Shown: piece by piece, positions 1 to 7,801 of the stretch
How positions within the stretch are numbered: the stretch's first letter is position 1
How the letters are laid out: every line of letters begins with the position of its first letter
Origin: an uncultured Collinsella sp.
GTDB lineage: Bacteria; Actinomycetota; Coriobacteriia; Coriobacteriales; Coriobacteriaceae
Assembly: GCA_900544425.1 (NCBI GenBank)
Contig: UQUX01000004.1
Coordinates: forward strand, 1-37,437
DNA: 37,437 bases
Direction of reading: 5' to 3'
The notes under the pieces: generated by a model
Seen by the model: only the letters and a program-made list of their open reading frames with translations
Told to the model about the DNA's origin: nothing
Database searches by the model: none
Position numbers and translations under genes: made by a program

Positions 1-1
1 G

Positions 2-604
2 GGCGAGGACGTTGCCCGCGCGCTGAGGCGTCTGGTGGCCGATGAACTCGATAGTGACGCCAGCGAGATTGCCCCGGCTGCCGGAAGCGTCTTTATCGCC
101 CAGGGCGAATGTGACCTTGCGGCGACGGCCGAGGCGCTTGTTTGCGCTCACGAGCTGGGGTTCTATACGGTCTTTAATCCGGCGCCTGCCTGCGATGTGC
201 CTGCGGAGGCCTGGTCCGCGGTCGACCTGGTCTGCCCCAACGAGACCGAGTGCCAGGTGCTGACGGGCATTCTGCCCACGGATGATGCGAGTTGCGTCGC
301 CGCGCTCAATGCGCTGCTCGACAAGGGCGCCGGAGCTGCGGTCATCACGTTGGGCGGCGCCGGGTCGGTTACGCTCGGCGATGACGGCGAGCTGCTGCGC
401 ATGCCGGCACTTTCGAGTACGGTAGTCGATACCACGGCCGCCGGCGATACGTTTATCGGCGCGTTGGCGGCGGCTCGCCTAGAGGGCTTGCCGCTCTTTG
501 AGTGCATGGCTGCGGGTGCTCGCGCCTCGGCAGTGACGGTGTCGCGCCTGGGCGCTCAGCAATCGATTCCCACGCGCGCCGAAGTTGAACATTGGTTTGG
601 TTAA
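2..604 (+). CDS. rbsK: Ribokinase (PfkB family), 3' part only
   Basis: The C-terminal 200 residues of a PfkB-family sugar kinase; the reading frame is open to the left edge, so the start lies outside the window. Ribokinase phosphorylates D-ribose to ribose 5-phosphate in the cytoplasm. Seen in the sequence: the NPAPA segment, then NETE (phosphate/Mg2+ region), the ITLGGAGS strand and the ATP-site signature DTTAAGDTF, whose Asp is the catalytic base; family members usually have GAGD, here AAGD. Spacing of motifs to the C-terminus fits a normal ribokinase of about 300 residues. The nucleoside hydrolase gene starts 30 bases downstream on the same strand, so the pair probably forms an operon that frees ribose from nucleosides and activates it. 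Another PfkB sugar kinase cannot be excluded because the substrate-binding N-terminal half is missing. Confidence 0.85.
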   Translation, partial: GEDVARALRRLVADELDSDASEIAPAAGSVFIAQGECDLAATAEALVCAHELGFYTVFNPAPACDVPAEAWSAVDLVCPNETECQVLTGILPTDDASCVAALNALLDKGAGAAVITLGGAGSVTLGDDGELLRMPALSSTVVDTTAAGDTFIGALAAARLEGLPLFECMAAGARASAVTVSRLGAQQSIPTRAEVEHWFG

Positions 605-634
605 ACGATAAAGACGGAGAAGCGGAGTAGAACA

Positions 635-1609
635 ATGGCAATCAAGAAGCTGATCCTTGATCTGGATATGGGTGTGGACGATGCGATGGCGCTGGCCTAT
701 GCCATCGCGAGCCCCGAGGTGGAGCTCGTGGGCATCACCACGTGCTTTGGCAACGTGCGCGTCGAGCAATCGGCGCACAACTGCCTGGCGGTGCTCGATC
801 TGCTGGGTCGCCCCGAGGTTCCGGTGTACCTGGGTGCCGACCGTCCTCTGCAGGCGACTGAGCCCTATACGCCGCCGGCGTCCACCGCGCTCATTCACGG
901 CAAGAACGGCATCGGCGGCGCGAGCGTGCCCGCGTCGCCCTACGAGCCGGTGGGGGCGACCTCGGCCGACGGCAACGCCGCGGTCGATTATCTGATTGAT
1001 GCCGCGCGCACCTATGGTCCCGATCTGGTCTACGTAGCGACTGGCCCGCTCTCCAACCTGGCGCTCGCCCTGGAGCGCGATGCGGCGGCGATGATGTCCA
1101 TCGGCCGCGTGGTCGTGATGGGCGGCGCCCTTACCGTGCCCGGTAACGTGAGCGCGGGCGCCGAGGCCAACATGGCGAGCGACCCCGAGGCAGCCGACGC
1201 GGTGCTGCGCTCGGGCCGTAAGCTCACCATGGTGGGTCTGGACGTGACGCATCGCGTGGTGCTCACACGCCGCGACATTGCCGGCTGGACGGGCTCGGGC
1301 ACCATGGCGGGCTGCGCATTTGCGAGCATGGTCGAGCACTACATTGGCTCGTACGAGATGAACGCACCCTACCTGGGTGGCTGTGCGCTGCACGATCCGC
1401 TTGCCGTCGCTGTGGCGATCGACCCCACGCTCGTGGGTGCGCTCGGCTGTAACCTGCGCGTCGACCTGCTCGGCGAGTATCGCGGCCGCACCATTTGCGA
1501 CGAGCGCCGCCTATTCGATCCAGACAAGAGCGCGCTTGTGGCACTGACCGTGGATGCCCCGCGCTTCCTGTCCGAGTTCAAGGCGCGCATGGCCCGCATC
1601 CTAGGCTAG
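635..1609 (+). CDS. Inosine/uridine-preferring nucleoside hydrolase
   Basis: A 324-residue Ca2+-dependent nucleoside N-ribohydrolase, which splits ribonucleosides into base and ribose in the cytoplasm. The N-terminal metal cluster is clear: LDLDMGVDDAMAL at about residues 8-20, matching the family DxDxGxDD signature. Also present are the glycine-rich VVMGGA segment near residue 165, NMASDPEAA near 180, and HDPLAVA near 253, whose Asp is a further Ca2+ ligand. Length is usual for RihA/RihB/IunH proteins. The ATG follows a purine-rich AGCGGAGTAGAAC stretch. It sits directly behind the ribokinase gene, whose product would use the released ribose. Whether it prefers pyrimidine or purine nucleosides cannot be read from the motifs. 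Confidence 0.9.
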   Translation: MAIKKLILDLDMGVDDAMALAYAIASPEVELVGITTCFGNVRVEQSAHNCLAVLDLLGRPEVPVYLGADRPLQATEPYTPPASTALIHGKNGIGGASVPASPYEPVGATSADGNAAVDYLIDAARTYGPDLVYVATGPLSNLALALERDAAAMMSIGRVVVMGGALTVPGNVSAGAEANMASDPEAADAVLRSGRKLTMVGLDVTHRVVLTRRDIAGWTGSGTMAGCAFASMVEHYIGSYEMNAPYLGGCALHDPLAVAVAIDPTLVGALGCNLRVDLLGEYRGRTICDERRLFDPDKSALVALTVDAPRFLSEFKARMARILG

Positions 1610-1706
1610 GCTCGGGATCGAAGCACGCCCATCTGCTCGATGTGGCCGCTGGCGGGCCGACATCTACCGTTCGCCAGCCCGATGGTCCCCGGGGCGGGGA
1701 GAGCGC

Positions 1707-1712
1707 TATAAT
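1707..1712 (+). promoter_or_regulatory. Candidate -10 box for the beta-glucoside operon
   Basis: A perfect TATAAT lies 15 bases before the first antiterminator site. No good -35 is seen at 16-18 bases upstream, so strength is uncertain. Its position upstream of the RAT/terminator leader is what an antitermination-controlled operon needs. The rest of the 1610-1858 gap holds only the RAT and terminator sequences listed separately. Confidence 0.55.
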
Positions 1713-1726
1713 GCATTTTGCATCTT

Positions 1727-1756
1727 GGATTGTTACTCCTGTGTGGAGGCATGCCC
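1727..1756 (+). promoter_or_regulatory. Ribonucleic antiterminator (RAT) site 1
   Basis: GGATTGTTAC at the 5' side and GGCATGCCC at the 3' side, separated by the small stem-loop TCC-TGTGT-GGA, give a 30-base hairpin with the length and layout of LicT/BglG-type RAT sequences (5' GGATTGTTAC, 3' GGCAAAACC in the classical sites). The RNA-binding domain of the antiterminator encoded just downstream should bind it. Confidence 0.8.
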
Positions 1757-1772
1757 AAGAGCAATACAACAC

Positions 1773-1795
1773 GGATTGTTACGTAAGGCATGACC
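1773..1795 (+). promoter_or_regulatory. Compact second RAT-like site overlapping the terminator
   Basis: The same ten bases GGATTGTTAC recur, followed after only GTAA by GGCATGACC. The 3' part matches the classical RAT 3' strand better than site 1 does, but the apical stem is missing; the two halves are joined by a GNRA-like GTAA loop closed by C-G. The 3' half is also the left arm of the terminator at 1787-1829, so folding as a RAT and folding as a terminator exclude each other, as in known antitermination leaders. Confidence 0.65.
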
Positions 1796-1829
1796 GCAAT
1801 AGCATTGCTATTGGCTATCATGCCTTTTT
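1787..1829 (+). terminator. Leader terminator of the beta-glucoside operon
   Basis: GGCATGA pairs with TCATGCC and GCAATAGC with GCTATTG(G)C around an ATT loop, followed by five T residues. It lies before the antiterminator gene, so it attenuates the whole operon including its own regulator. Confidence 0.8.
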
Positions 1830-1858
1830 CTGTGAGTGTTCTTGAAAGGAGGTTCACC

Positions 1859-2698
1859 ATGCTTGCAATTAAAAAGCTTAACAACAACGCGGTTCTTTGC
1901 CGTGACGGACAGGGGCGAGATGTCATCGCCATGGGCAGGGGCGTCGGTTTCGGCGGAGATTTTCCTCGAGAGCTCCCTCTTTCTAAAATCGAGCATACGT
2001 TTTACGACATTGATCCTAAAGGACAAGATGTCATGAGGGATCTTCCCTCGGATATCGTGATGTTTGCGGCGAAAGTTATGGACATCGTTGCCAACGAACT
2101 GCCCTACGACCTCTCGACCAATGCGACGCTGTTCATGGCTGATCACCTGTCGTTTGCCGTTGCGCGAGCCCAAAAGGGGGTCCGCATCGCGATGCCTCTT
2201 GCCTATGAAGTGCGGGAGACGTATCCGAAGGAATACAAGGCTGCCCAGTTTATCGTCATGCGACTCGAGAAGGAGCTCGGAGAGCGGCTTCCCAAGGATG
2301 AGATTGCCAGTATTGCGATGAATCTCGTGAACGCACGGGTTGTTGAAGCCGTCAAAGCCACGGCCGAGCCCACAAAGCAGTTCGACGATATGCTCGAGGA
2401 CGTTATCGAGATTCTCGAAAGCGATTTCCGCATTATTGTCGACCGCGATTCCTTTGATTTCACCCGCTTCGCCACGCATCTGCGGTACCTGTTCAAGCGC
2501 ATTCAAGCCGGCGAGTCGCTGAACAGCGCCAACATGCAGATGTACAAGAACTTTCGTGAGGAGTTTCCGCAGTTGGCAGAGTGCGTGAAGCATATCGGTT
2601 CCTATTGTCGTGAAACGTGGGACGCCACGCTCTCCGAGGAGGAGGAACTCTATCTGATGATCCATCTCAACCGGATCATCTCCAAAAAAGGATTGTAA
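1859..2698 (+). CDS. licT: LicT/BglG-family transcriptional antiterminator
   Basis: A 279-residue antiterminator: an RNA-binding CAT domain (residues 1-55, starting MLAIKKLNNNAVL) and two PTS-regulation domains, PRD1 (about 65-170) and PRD2 (about 171-279). It binds RAT RNA and stops the overlapping terminator from forming; its activity is set by phosphorylation of PRD histidines by PTS proteins. Expected histidines are seen at H96 (DHLSFA), H207 (ATHLRY) and H269 (MIHLNR), but the second PRD1 position reads AMNLVNA, with N155 where LicT and BglG have His. The start was chosen because GAAAGGAGG precedes this ATG by a good spacing; an in-frame start at 1790 would lie inside the terminator. It is followed by EIIBC and a phospho-glucosidase gene, which supports control of beta-glucoside uptake. 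Confidence 0.92.
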   Translation: MLAIKKLNNNAVLCRDGQGRDVIAMGRGVGFGGDFPRELPLSKIEHTFYDIDPKGQDVMRDLPSDIVMFAAKVMDIVANELPYDLSTNATLFMADHLSFAVARAQKGVRIAMPLAYEVRETYPKEYKAAQFIVMRLEKELGERLPKDEIASIAMNLVNARVVEAVKATAEPTKQFDDMLEDVIEILESDFRIIVDRDSFDFTRFATHLRYLFKRIQAGESLNSANMQMYKNFREEFPQLAECVKHIGSYCRETWDATLSEEEELYLMIHLNRIISKKGL

Positions 2699-2768
2699 CC
2701 CGTAGCCATTCGGGGCATGACCTTTGCCGATTCGAACAGTAAGCCAAGATTGTGCAAAGGAGCCAATG

Positions 2769-4217
2769 ATGGCAAATTACAAAAAGGTGGCAGAGCAGAT
2801 TCTCTCCACTGTGGGCGGGGCGGAAAACGTGGCTTCGGTTACGCATTGCATGACGCGCCTGCGCTTCAGCCTCAAGGATGAAAGCCTCTCGAATGATGAG
2901 AAGCTTGAGGACATCTCGTCTATCATCAGCGTCGTGCACGCCGGAGGGCAGGTGCAGCTGGTGGTCGGGCCCACGGTCGACAAGGTCTACGACGAGGTTT
3001 GTAAGCAGGGCGGATTCGAGGTCACGGTATCGATTGACGAGGAACTCGATGGCCCTCAGCTTAGCTGGAAGGAGCGCTTGGCGCCCAAGCACCTCTTCAA
3101 TCAGCTGCTCGATGCCGTGAGCGGCGCTATCACCCCGATCCTTCCGATCTTTTGTGTCGCCGGTATCTTCAAGATGCTCGTCATTCTGTTTGGGCCCGAA
3201 GGCGCCGGTTTTATGTCCGAAACGAGCGACCTGTATCGGATCCTTTCCCTGGTGGGCGATGCGGCGTACTATTACTTCCCGGTATTTGCTGCCTACAGTT
3301 CGGCTAAGAAGTTCAAAACGAGCCCTGTGCTGGCACTGCTCATCGCCGTTGTGATGATTTACCCCGACATGCTCGCTATTGTTGAGGACGGAAAGCCTTT
3401 CAGCGTCTTCGGCATCCCCATGCAGCTCGTCAACTACACCCAGGCTGTTCTTCCGGTCATCTTGATCACCTGGGCCCAGTCCTATGTTGAGCGCTTCTTT
3501 AAGAAGATCTCGCCTGATATGTTGCGCGTTCTGATCGTACCCGTGGGTACGGTGCTCGTGATGTTGCCGGTCGCGCTGTGCCTCTGCGGCCCTGCCGTCC
3601 AATTTGTCATGGGCCTTGTGGCCGATTTCATCATTTGGCTCGCCTCTGTTGCCGGTCCCGCTGCGACCGCGGTTATCGGCGCATTCTGGAATCTGATCAT
3701 CGCCACCGGCATGCACGTGCCGATCTATACCGCCATATTGCCCGCCGCGCTCCAGAACGGTTACGACGCCATCTTATACCCCGGCGCCGCGGTTGTAGCC
3801 TACACCACGCTTGCCATCGCGCTCGCCTATGGCCTGCGCGCTAAGGACAAGGAGAATCGAGCCACGGGCTGGAACTTGTTCATCACCTATGCCTTCGGTC
3901 GCGTGAGTGAGCCCATCATCTACGGCATCCTGTTTCGCGACAAGAAAGCTCTTGCCTGGAACATGATTGGTGGTGCTGTCGGTGGTCTGCTGGTAAGCCT
4001 TCTTCATGCCAACGTCTATATCTTCACTGGCGTTGGTTTCCCATGGATGAACGTGCTCATGTTTGCTCAGGATATCATCCCCGGCACCATCGGGTGTCTT
4101 GCTGGCGGTGCCGTGACGTTTGCGTTGGCGATGGTTTTTGGATTTGAAGGACAGGAGAAGATGCCGTTGAAGTCCAAGAGCGGCGATTCTGAGGCTGTTG
4201 AATCCGTCGAGGCATAA
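2769..4217 (+). CDS. PTS beta-glucoside-type EIIBC permease
   Basis: A 482-residue membrane permease of the glucose/beta-glucoside PTS superfamily that imports and phosphorylates a sugar. The EIIB domain occupies residues 1-90, with the phospho-accepting cysteine in THCMTRLRF near residue 26. A linker and the multi-span EIIC domain follow (about 105-465), including the conserved GxHxP-like stretch ATGMHVPIYTA and the FGRVSEPIIYG loop. BglF/BglP-type proteins are about 610-625 residues with a C-terminal EIIA; here the protein ends shortly after the last membrane segment in a charged tail, so EIIA is absent and must come in trans (candidate at 30456). Two adjacent ATG codons occur; the second gives the better distance from AAAGGAG. 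The context of antiterminator and 6-phospho-beta-glucosidase suggests aryl-beta-glucosides or cellobiose-like sugars as substrate. Confidence 0.92.
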   Translation: MANYKKVAEQILSTVGGAENVASVTHCMTRLRFSLKDESLSNDEKLEDISSIISVVHAGGQVQLVVGPTVDKVYDEVCKQGGFEVTVSIDEELDGPQLSWKERLAPKHLFNQLLDAVSGAITPILPIFCVAGIFKMLVILFGPEGAGFMSETSDLYRILSLVGDAAYYYFPVFAAYSSAKKFKTSPVLALLIAVVMIYPDMLAIVEDGKPFSVFGIPMQLVNYTQAVLPVILITWAQSYVERFFKKISPDMLRVLIVPVGTVLVMLPVALCLCGPAVQFVMGLVADFIIWLASVAGPAATAVIGAFWNLIIATGMHVPIYTAILPAALQNGYDAILYPGAAVVAYTTLAIALAYGLRAKDKENRATGWNLFITYAFGRVSEPIIYGILFRDKKALAWNMIGGAVGGLLVSLLHANVYIFTGVGFPWMNVLMFAQDIIPGTIGCLAGGAVTFALAMVFGFEGQEKMPLKSKSGDSEAVESVEA

Positions 4218-4245
4218 GAGGCTACTGCACAAATATGCTCCCCAG

Positions 4246-4280
4246 CCGTTGCGCGGTCCGACCCCTTGGCCGCGCAACGG
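4246..4280 (+). other. Intercistronic mRNA hairpin
   Basis: CCGTTGCGCGG and its exact complement CCGCGCAACGG form an 11-bp stem with a 13-base loop. No T run follows, so it is unlikely to be an efficient terminator. Between the permease and glycosidase genes such a hairpin usually protects the upstream mRNA from 3' decay and lowers expression of the downstream gene. Confidence 0.7.
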
Positions 4281-4363
4281 TACTGTGCTGTTGCACGGCA
4301 CTTGCCGAGTCCGTTGCGTTCGACAGCGTGGGCCGGGAATTTGATAGAAAGGACGACACCATA

Positions 4364-5782
4364 ATGTTTAGAGAAGATTTTTTATGGGGCGGGGCTCTGG
4401 CTGCAAACCAGTGCGAGGGAGGATGGAACGAAGGCGGTCGCGGTTTAGCCAATTCCGACATGCTGCCGTTTGGCGATCAACGCATGGACGTCATGCGGGG
4501 AGACCTTGATCCGCGTGCGTTGGCACCCGACAGCTTCTATCCCGCTCGCAAAGGCATTGATTTTTACCATAGGTACAAGCAGGATATTGAACTGTTTGCC
4601 CAGATGGGTTTTAAATGCCTGCGCTTATCGATCGCCTGGAGCCGCATTTTTCCCAAAGGAGACGAAGCCGAGCCCAATGAAGAAGGCCTTGCCTTTTACG
4701 AGGATGTTTTTAGGACGTGCCGCGCGCATGGCATTGAGCCTTTGGTGACGCTCAGCCACTATGATGTCCCCATGCATCTCGTCGATGCGTATGGCGGATG
4801 GCGCGATCGCAGGTTGGTCGACCTGTTCGATCGATATTCGCGTACCGTGTTCGAGCGCTATCGGGGATTGGTCAATTATTGGCTGACCTTTAACGAGATC
4901 AACATCATGACGCAGGCGTGCTTTATGGCGGCGGGGATCATCTTCGAGCAAGGGGAGAATCGCTATGCAACGGTTCACACGGCCGTGCACCATGTATTGG
5001 TTGCGAGTGCCCGTGCGGTCGGGGCGTGTCATGAACTGTGCCCCGGGGCGAAGATCGGTTGCATGCTCAACGCAGGTGTCTTCTATCCGGCTACATGTGA
5101 TCCGGACGATGTGCTGGCTGCGCAGGCTGAGAATCGCAGCCATTACATGTTTACCGACGTCCAGGTGCGCGGTGCGTACCCGAGCTATGTTCTCAAGGAA
5201 TACGCCCGCCATGGTTTTGAGGTGCCCTATCGGGATGATGACCGCGAAGTACTGGCTGCAAACCTGGTCGATTTCGTCTCGTTTTCGTATTACTCGACGC
5301 GCGTCGCAAAAGCGCATGCGGAAGGTCAGTTCGATTCGAACCTTCTTCGCTCGGCGCCTAATCCGTATCTAAAACAGGAGCCTTGGGGGAGGTTTATCGA
5401 CCCCAAAGGGCTGCGCGTCACCATGAATGAAATCTGGGATCGCTATCAAAAGCCGCTGTTCATCGTCGAAAACGGTTTGGGTGCTCCTGATGTGCCGGAA
5501 GATTCGGGTGAAATAGAAGACGACTATCGAGTTGAATACCTGCGGGCCCACATCGAGGCGATGAGGGAGACCGTCGAGCTCGACGGGGTGGAACTCATGG
5601 GATATACCTGTTGGGGCCCGATCGATTTGGTTTCGGTCGCCACAGGACAGATGCGTAAGCGCTACGGGTTTATCTATGTCGATCGAGACGATAGCGGTGC
5701 GGGCTCGTTTGAGAGACGTAAAAAGAAAAGCTTCGAATGGTACCGACGCGTAATAGCAAGCAATGGCGAAGACCTTGCGTAA
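4364..5782 (+). CDS. 6-phospho-beta-glucosidase (glycoside hydrolase family 1)
   Basis: A 472-residue cytoplasmic GH1 enzyme that hydrolyses the sugar 6-phosphates delivered by the PTS. The acid/base glutamate is in TFNEIN (E178) and the nucleophile in FIVENG (E369). The phosphate-recognition patch typical of 6-phospho enzymes is present near the C-terminus: S424, R431/K432 and Y434 in LVSVATGQMRKRYGF. The start follows GAAAGGACGACACC; the frame stays open further upstream but that part overlaps the intercistronic hairpin and looks non-coding. It is the third gene of the antitermination-controlled operon. The aglycone specificity cannot be read from the sequence. Confidence 0.93.
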   Translation: MFREDFLWGGALAANQCEGGWNEGGRGLANSDMLPFGDQRMDVMRGDLDPRALAPDSFYPARKGIDFYHRYKQDIELFAQMGFKCLRLSIAWSRIFPKGDEAEPNEEGLAFYEDVFRTCRAHGIEPLVTLSHYDVPMHLVDAYGGWRDRRLVDLFDRYSRTVFERYRGLVNYWLTFNEINIMTQACFMAAGIIFEQGENRYATVHTAVHHVLVASARAVGACHELCPGAKIGCMLNAGVFYPATCDPDDVLAAQAENRSHYMFTDVQVRGAYPSYVLKEYARHGFEVPYRDDDREVLAANLVDFVSFSYYSTRVAKAHAEGQFDSNLLRSAPNPYLKQEPWGRFIDPKGLRVTMNEIWDRYQKPLFIVENGLGAPDVPEDSGEIEDDYRVEYLRAHIEAMRETVELDGVELMGYTCWGPIDLVSVATGQMRKRYGFIYVDRDDSGAGSFERRKKKSFEWYRRVIASNGEDLA

Positions 5783-5859
5783 TAACGTTAAGATGGACAA
5801 ATGCGCCCGTTGGGGGAATAGTCGTGCCACTTCGCTTGACAACAGGCTAAACTAGCTAT

Positions 5860-5881
5860 TAAACATTTACTATTCTGTTTA
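5860..5881 (+). promoter_or_regulatory. Candidate operator in front of the LacI-family gene
   Basis: An inverted repeat TAAACA-N10-TGTTTA lies about 85 bases before the regulator start. A TTGACA at 5836-5841 just upstream could be a -35 box, but no convincing -10 is seen at the right spacing. The site lacks the central CG usual for LacI operators, so the link to the adjacent regulator is tentative. Confidence 0.35.
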
Positions 5882-5964
5882 GATTGAATTTGCGGTCGTT
5901 TAGTTGCCGAGCCACGGGGCGGTCAAGCCACGATGCTCGGCCGCGACCGATGCTAGGGGGAACG

Positions 5965-6975
5965 ATGGCTAAAGCAAGCGTCCGCGAGATCAGCCGCATT
6001 ACCGGCTTTTCGCCCGCAACCGTGTCCAACGCGCTCAACCGCAAGCGCAGCGTGAGCGAGGAGACCGTCAAGGTCATCCTGGAGTGCGCGCAGTCGCTTG
6101 GCTATCAGCAGTCGACGCAGCTCGAGAGCATCCAGTTTGTGCTTGCGCGCAAGACGGGCGCCATCCTGGACGAGAGCACCTTCCATCCCGCGGTCATCGA
6201 GGGCGTGGAGCGCCAGGCGCGTCGCCACGGCATGAGCACGAGCTTTGTCTCGCTCGACTTTAGCGACCTGGACGCCGTGCGCCCGCAGGTCGAGGGCCTG
6301 ATCGCCGACCCGTCGGCCGCCATCGTGCTGATGGGTACCGAGCTGGGCGAGGAGGACTACGCCCTGTTCGCCGACGCTGCCGCCCACCTGATTGTGCTCG
6401 ACGGCTGGAGCGATCGCCAGTACTTCGATGCCGTAGTCATCGCCAACACCGATTCGGTGCTGCGTGCCGTGGATTACCTTATCGAGAAAGGCCACAGGCA
6501 AATCGGCTATCTGGCGGGCGACCTTCGGATCCGCAACTTTAAGGACCGCGAGCGCGGCTATCGCCAAGCGCTTGAGGACGCGGATCTTGAGGCCAACCCG
6601 GCATGGCACGTCACGCTGGGTACCACGCTCGAGGGCGCTTATCACGACATGGGCGTGTGGCTCGACAACGTCTCGCGCGACGATCTGCCGACGGCTTTCT
6701 TTGCCGAGAACGACGTGCTCGCCGTGGGTGCCATGCGCGCGCTCAACGAGCACGGTATTCGCGTGCCCGAGGATGTCTCGATCATCGGCTTTGACGACCT
6801 GTCGTTGGGCGCCTTCTCCAACCCGCCGCTCACCACGGTGCATGTTCCCAAGCACGAGGTGGGCGAGATCGCGGTGCGTCGCCTGGTGGGCAACATCCGC
6901 AACCCCAAGAGCTATACCTGCAAGACGGCCGTGTCGACCTACTTTGTCGAGCGCCAAAGCGTGCGCGAGATCTAG
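5965..6975 (+). CDS. LacI-family transcriptional regulator
   Basis: A 336-residue repressor-type protein. Residues 1-50 hold the LacI helix-turn-helix and hinge (VREISRITGFSPATVSNALN), followed by a periplasmic-binding-protein-like effector domain, with the family segments VIANTDSV, GHRQIGYLAGD, FFAENDVLAVGAMRAL and VSIIGFDDL. The start follows AGGGGGAACG. It lies downstream of the glycosidase and upstream of luxS on the same strand, but neither gene obviously belongs to a sugar regulon controlled by it, so its target and effector are unknown. The effector domain does not show which sugar is bound. Confidence 0.9.
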   Translation: MAKASVREISRITGFSPATVSNALNRKRSVSEETVKVILECAQSLGYQQSTQLESIQFVLARKTGAILDESTFHPAVIEGVERQARRHGMSTSFVSLDFSDLDAVRPQVEGLIADPSAAIVLMGTELGEEDYALFADAAAHLIVLDGWSDRQYFDAVVIANTDSVLRAVDYLIEKGHRQIGYLAGDLRIRNFKDRERGYRQALEDADLEANPAWHVTLGTTLEGAYHDMGVWLDNVSRDDLPTAFFAENDVLAVGAMRALNEHGIRVPEDVSIIGFDDLSLGAFSNPPLTTVHVPKHEVGEIAVRRLVGNIRNPKSYTCKTAVSTYFVERQSVREI

Positions 6976-7037
6976 TCGGAACGGCGCCAGACCCCAGAGC
7001 GGAAAAGTCCTTCTAGATTACCTAGAATGATTTTTCT

Positions 7038-7151
7038 GGGACGGGGATTTAAAACTCATTGATCCCCGTCCCGGGTAGCTCATTTGGGACGGGGCTTTTT
7101 TGACTGGTATGATTGGTGCGACCATTCGAACCAGCTAAAAGAGCCCCGTCC
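7038..7151 (+). repeat. Four-segment GGGACGGGG inverted-repeat cluster upstream of luxS
   Basis: Four mutually complementary segments lie in a row: GGGACGGGGAT (7038), ATCCCCGTCCC (7062), GGGACGGGGCTTTTTT (7086) and AAAAGAGCCCCGTCC (7137). Segments 1 and 2 form a perfect 11-bp hairpin. Segments 2 and 3 can form a 9-bp stem followed by six T, a terminator shape. Segments 3 and 4 form an imperfect repeat of about 22 bp that extends through GACTGGT/AACCAGC. This may be an attenuator-like switch, or a cluster of a genome-wide palindromic repeat. Confidence 0.7.
7084..7113 (+). promoter_or_regulatory. luxS: Candidate luxS promoter with extended -10
   Basis: TTGGGA at 7084 and TATGAT at 7108 are 18 bases apart, and TG precedes the -10 by one base (extended -10). 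If used, the transcript would start near 7119, between the arms of the larger inverted repeat, leaving a leader of about 58 bases. Confidence 0.45.
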
Positions 7152-7177
7152 TAAATTGACTACCGAGAGGATCTGCC

Positions 7178-7666
7178 ATGGAGCGCATCGCGAGTTTTTC
7201 CGTTGACCATCTGCTGCTTGAGCCCGGCGTGTATGTGAGCCGCATCGACCGCGATCCGGCGACCGGCGCCGCCGTCACCACGTTTGACCTGCGCTTGACC
7301 ACGCCCAACAAGGAGCCGGTCATGAACACGGCCGAGTGCCACACCATCGAGCACCTAGGCGCGACGTTCCTTCGCAACCATGCCGAGTGGTCGAGTCGCA
7401 TTGTCTACTTTGGTCCCATGGGCTGCCGCACGGGCTTTTACCTCGTCGTGTTTGGCGAGGTGACGAGCGAGGAGATTCTGCCGCTCGTGCGTGAGCTGTT
7501 CGAGTTCGTCGCCGGCTTTGAGGGCGATGTCCCCGGTGCCGCTCCCGAGGAGTGCGGTAACTACCTGGACCAGAACCTCCCCATGGCAAACTGGCTCGCG
7601 CGTCGCTACCTCGACCGTGACCTGGCCGATATCGACGAGAAGCACCTGCACTATCAGCAGGCGTAA
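7178..7666 (+). CDS. luxS: S-ribosylhomocysteine lyase LuxS
   Basis: A 162-residue LuxS, which cleaves S-ribosylhomocysteine to homocysteine and DPD, the precursor of autoinducer-2, in the activated methyl cycle. The metal site is complete: HTIEH gives H55 and H59, and ECGNY gives C126. The catalytic residues E58 and C83 (GPMGCRTGFY) are present. Length is usual. The start ATG follows ACCGAGAGGATCTGCC. It appears to be a single-gene unit, with a promoter candidate in front and a good terminator at 7697. No pfs/mtn gene is adjacent in the window. Confidence 0.97.
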   Translation: MERIASFSVDHLLLEPGVYVSRIDRDPATGAAVTTFDLRLTTPNKEPVMNTAECHTIEHLGATFLRNHAEWSSRIVYFGPMGCRTGFYLVVFGEVTSEEILPLVRELFEFVAGFEGDVPGAAPEECGNYLDQNLPMANWLARRYLDRDLADIDEKHLHYQQA

Positions 7667-7696
7667 GGCTGCTTGCAGGAATAACGTTTGTGCCAG

Positions 7697-7728
7697 AAGC
7701 GCTCCTGCTCTTTGCGGAGCGCTTTTTT
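7697..7728 (+). terminator. luxS terminator
   Basis: AAGCGCTCC and GGAGCGCTT form a 9-bp stem with a ten-base loop followed by a T run. Confidence 0.9.
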
Positions 7729-7747
7729 ATACCGAGTGCTCAAAACA

Positions 7748-7761
7748 GAACAAGATTGTTC
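7748..7761 (+). promoter_or_regulatory. Candidate operator before the DUF4867-like gene
   Basis: GAACA-AGAT-TGTTC is a perfect inverted repeat placed directly before a TAGAAT that could be a -10 box (7762-7767). GTTC and GAAC half-sites recur up to the start codon. A repressor site is plausible, but the regulator is not identifiable. Confidence 0.4.
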
Positions 7762-7801
7762 TAGAATGTTCATACTGTCACACAAACGAACAGGAGCGAA
7801 C

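Noticed and set aside
1610..1660. Terminator for the ribokinase/nucleoside hydrolase operon
   Set aside because: No stem followed by a T run was found before the next promoter candidate.
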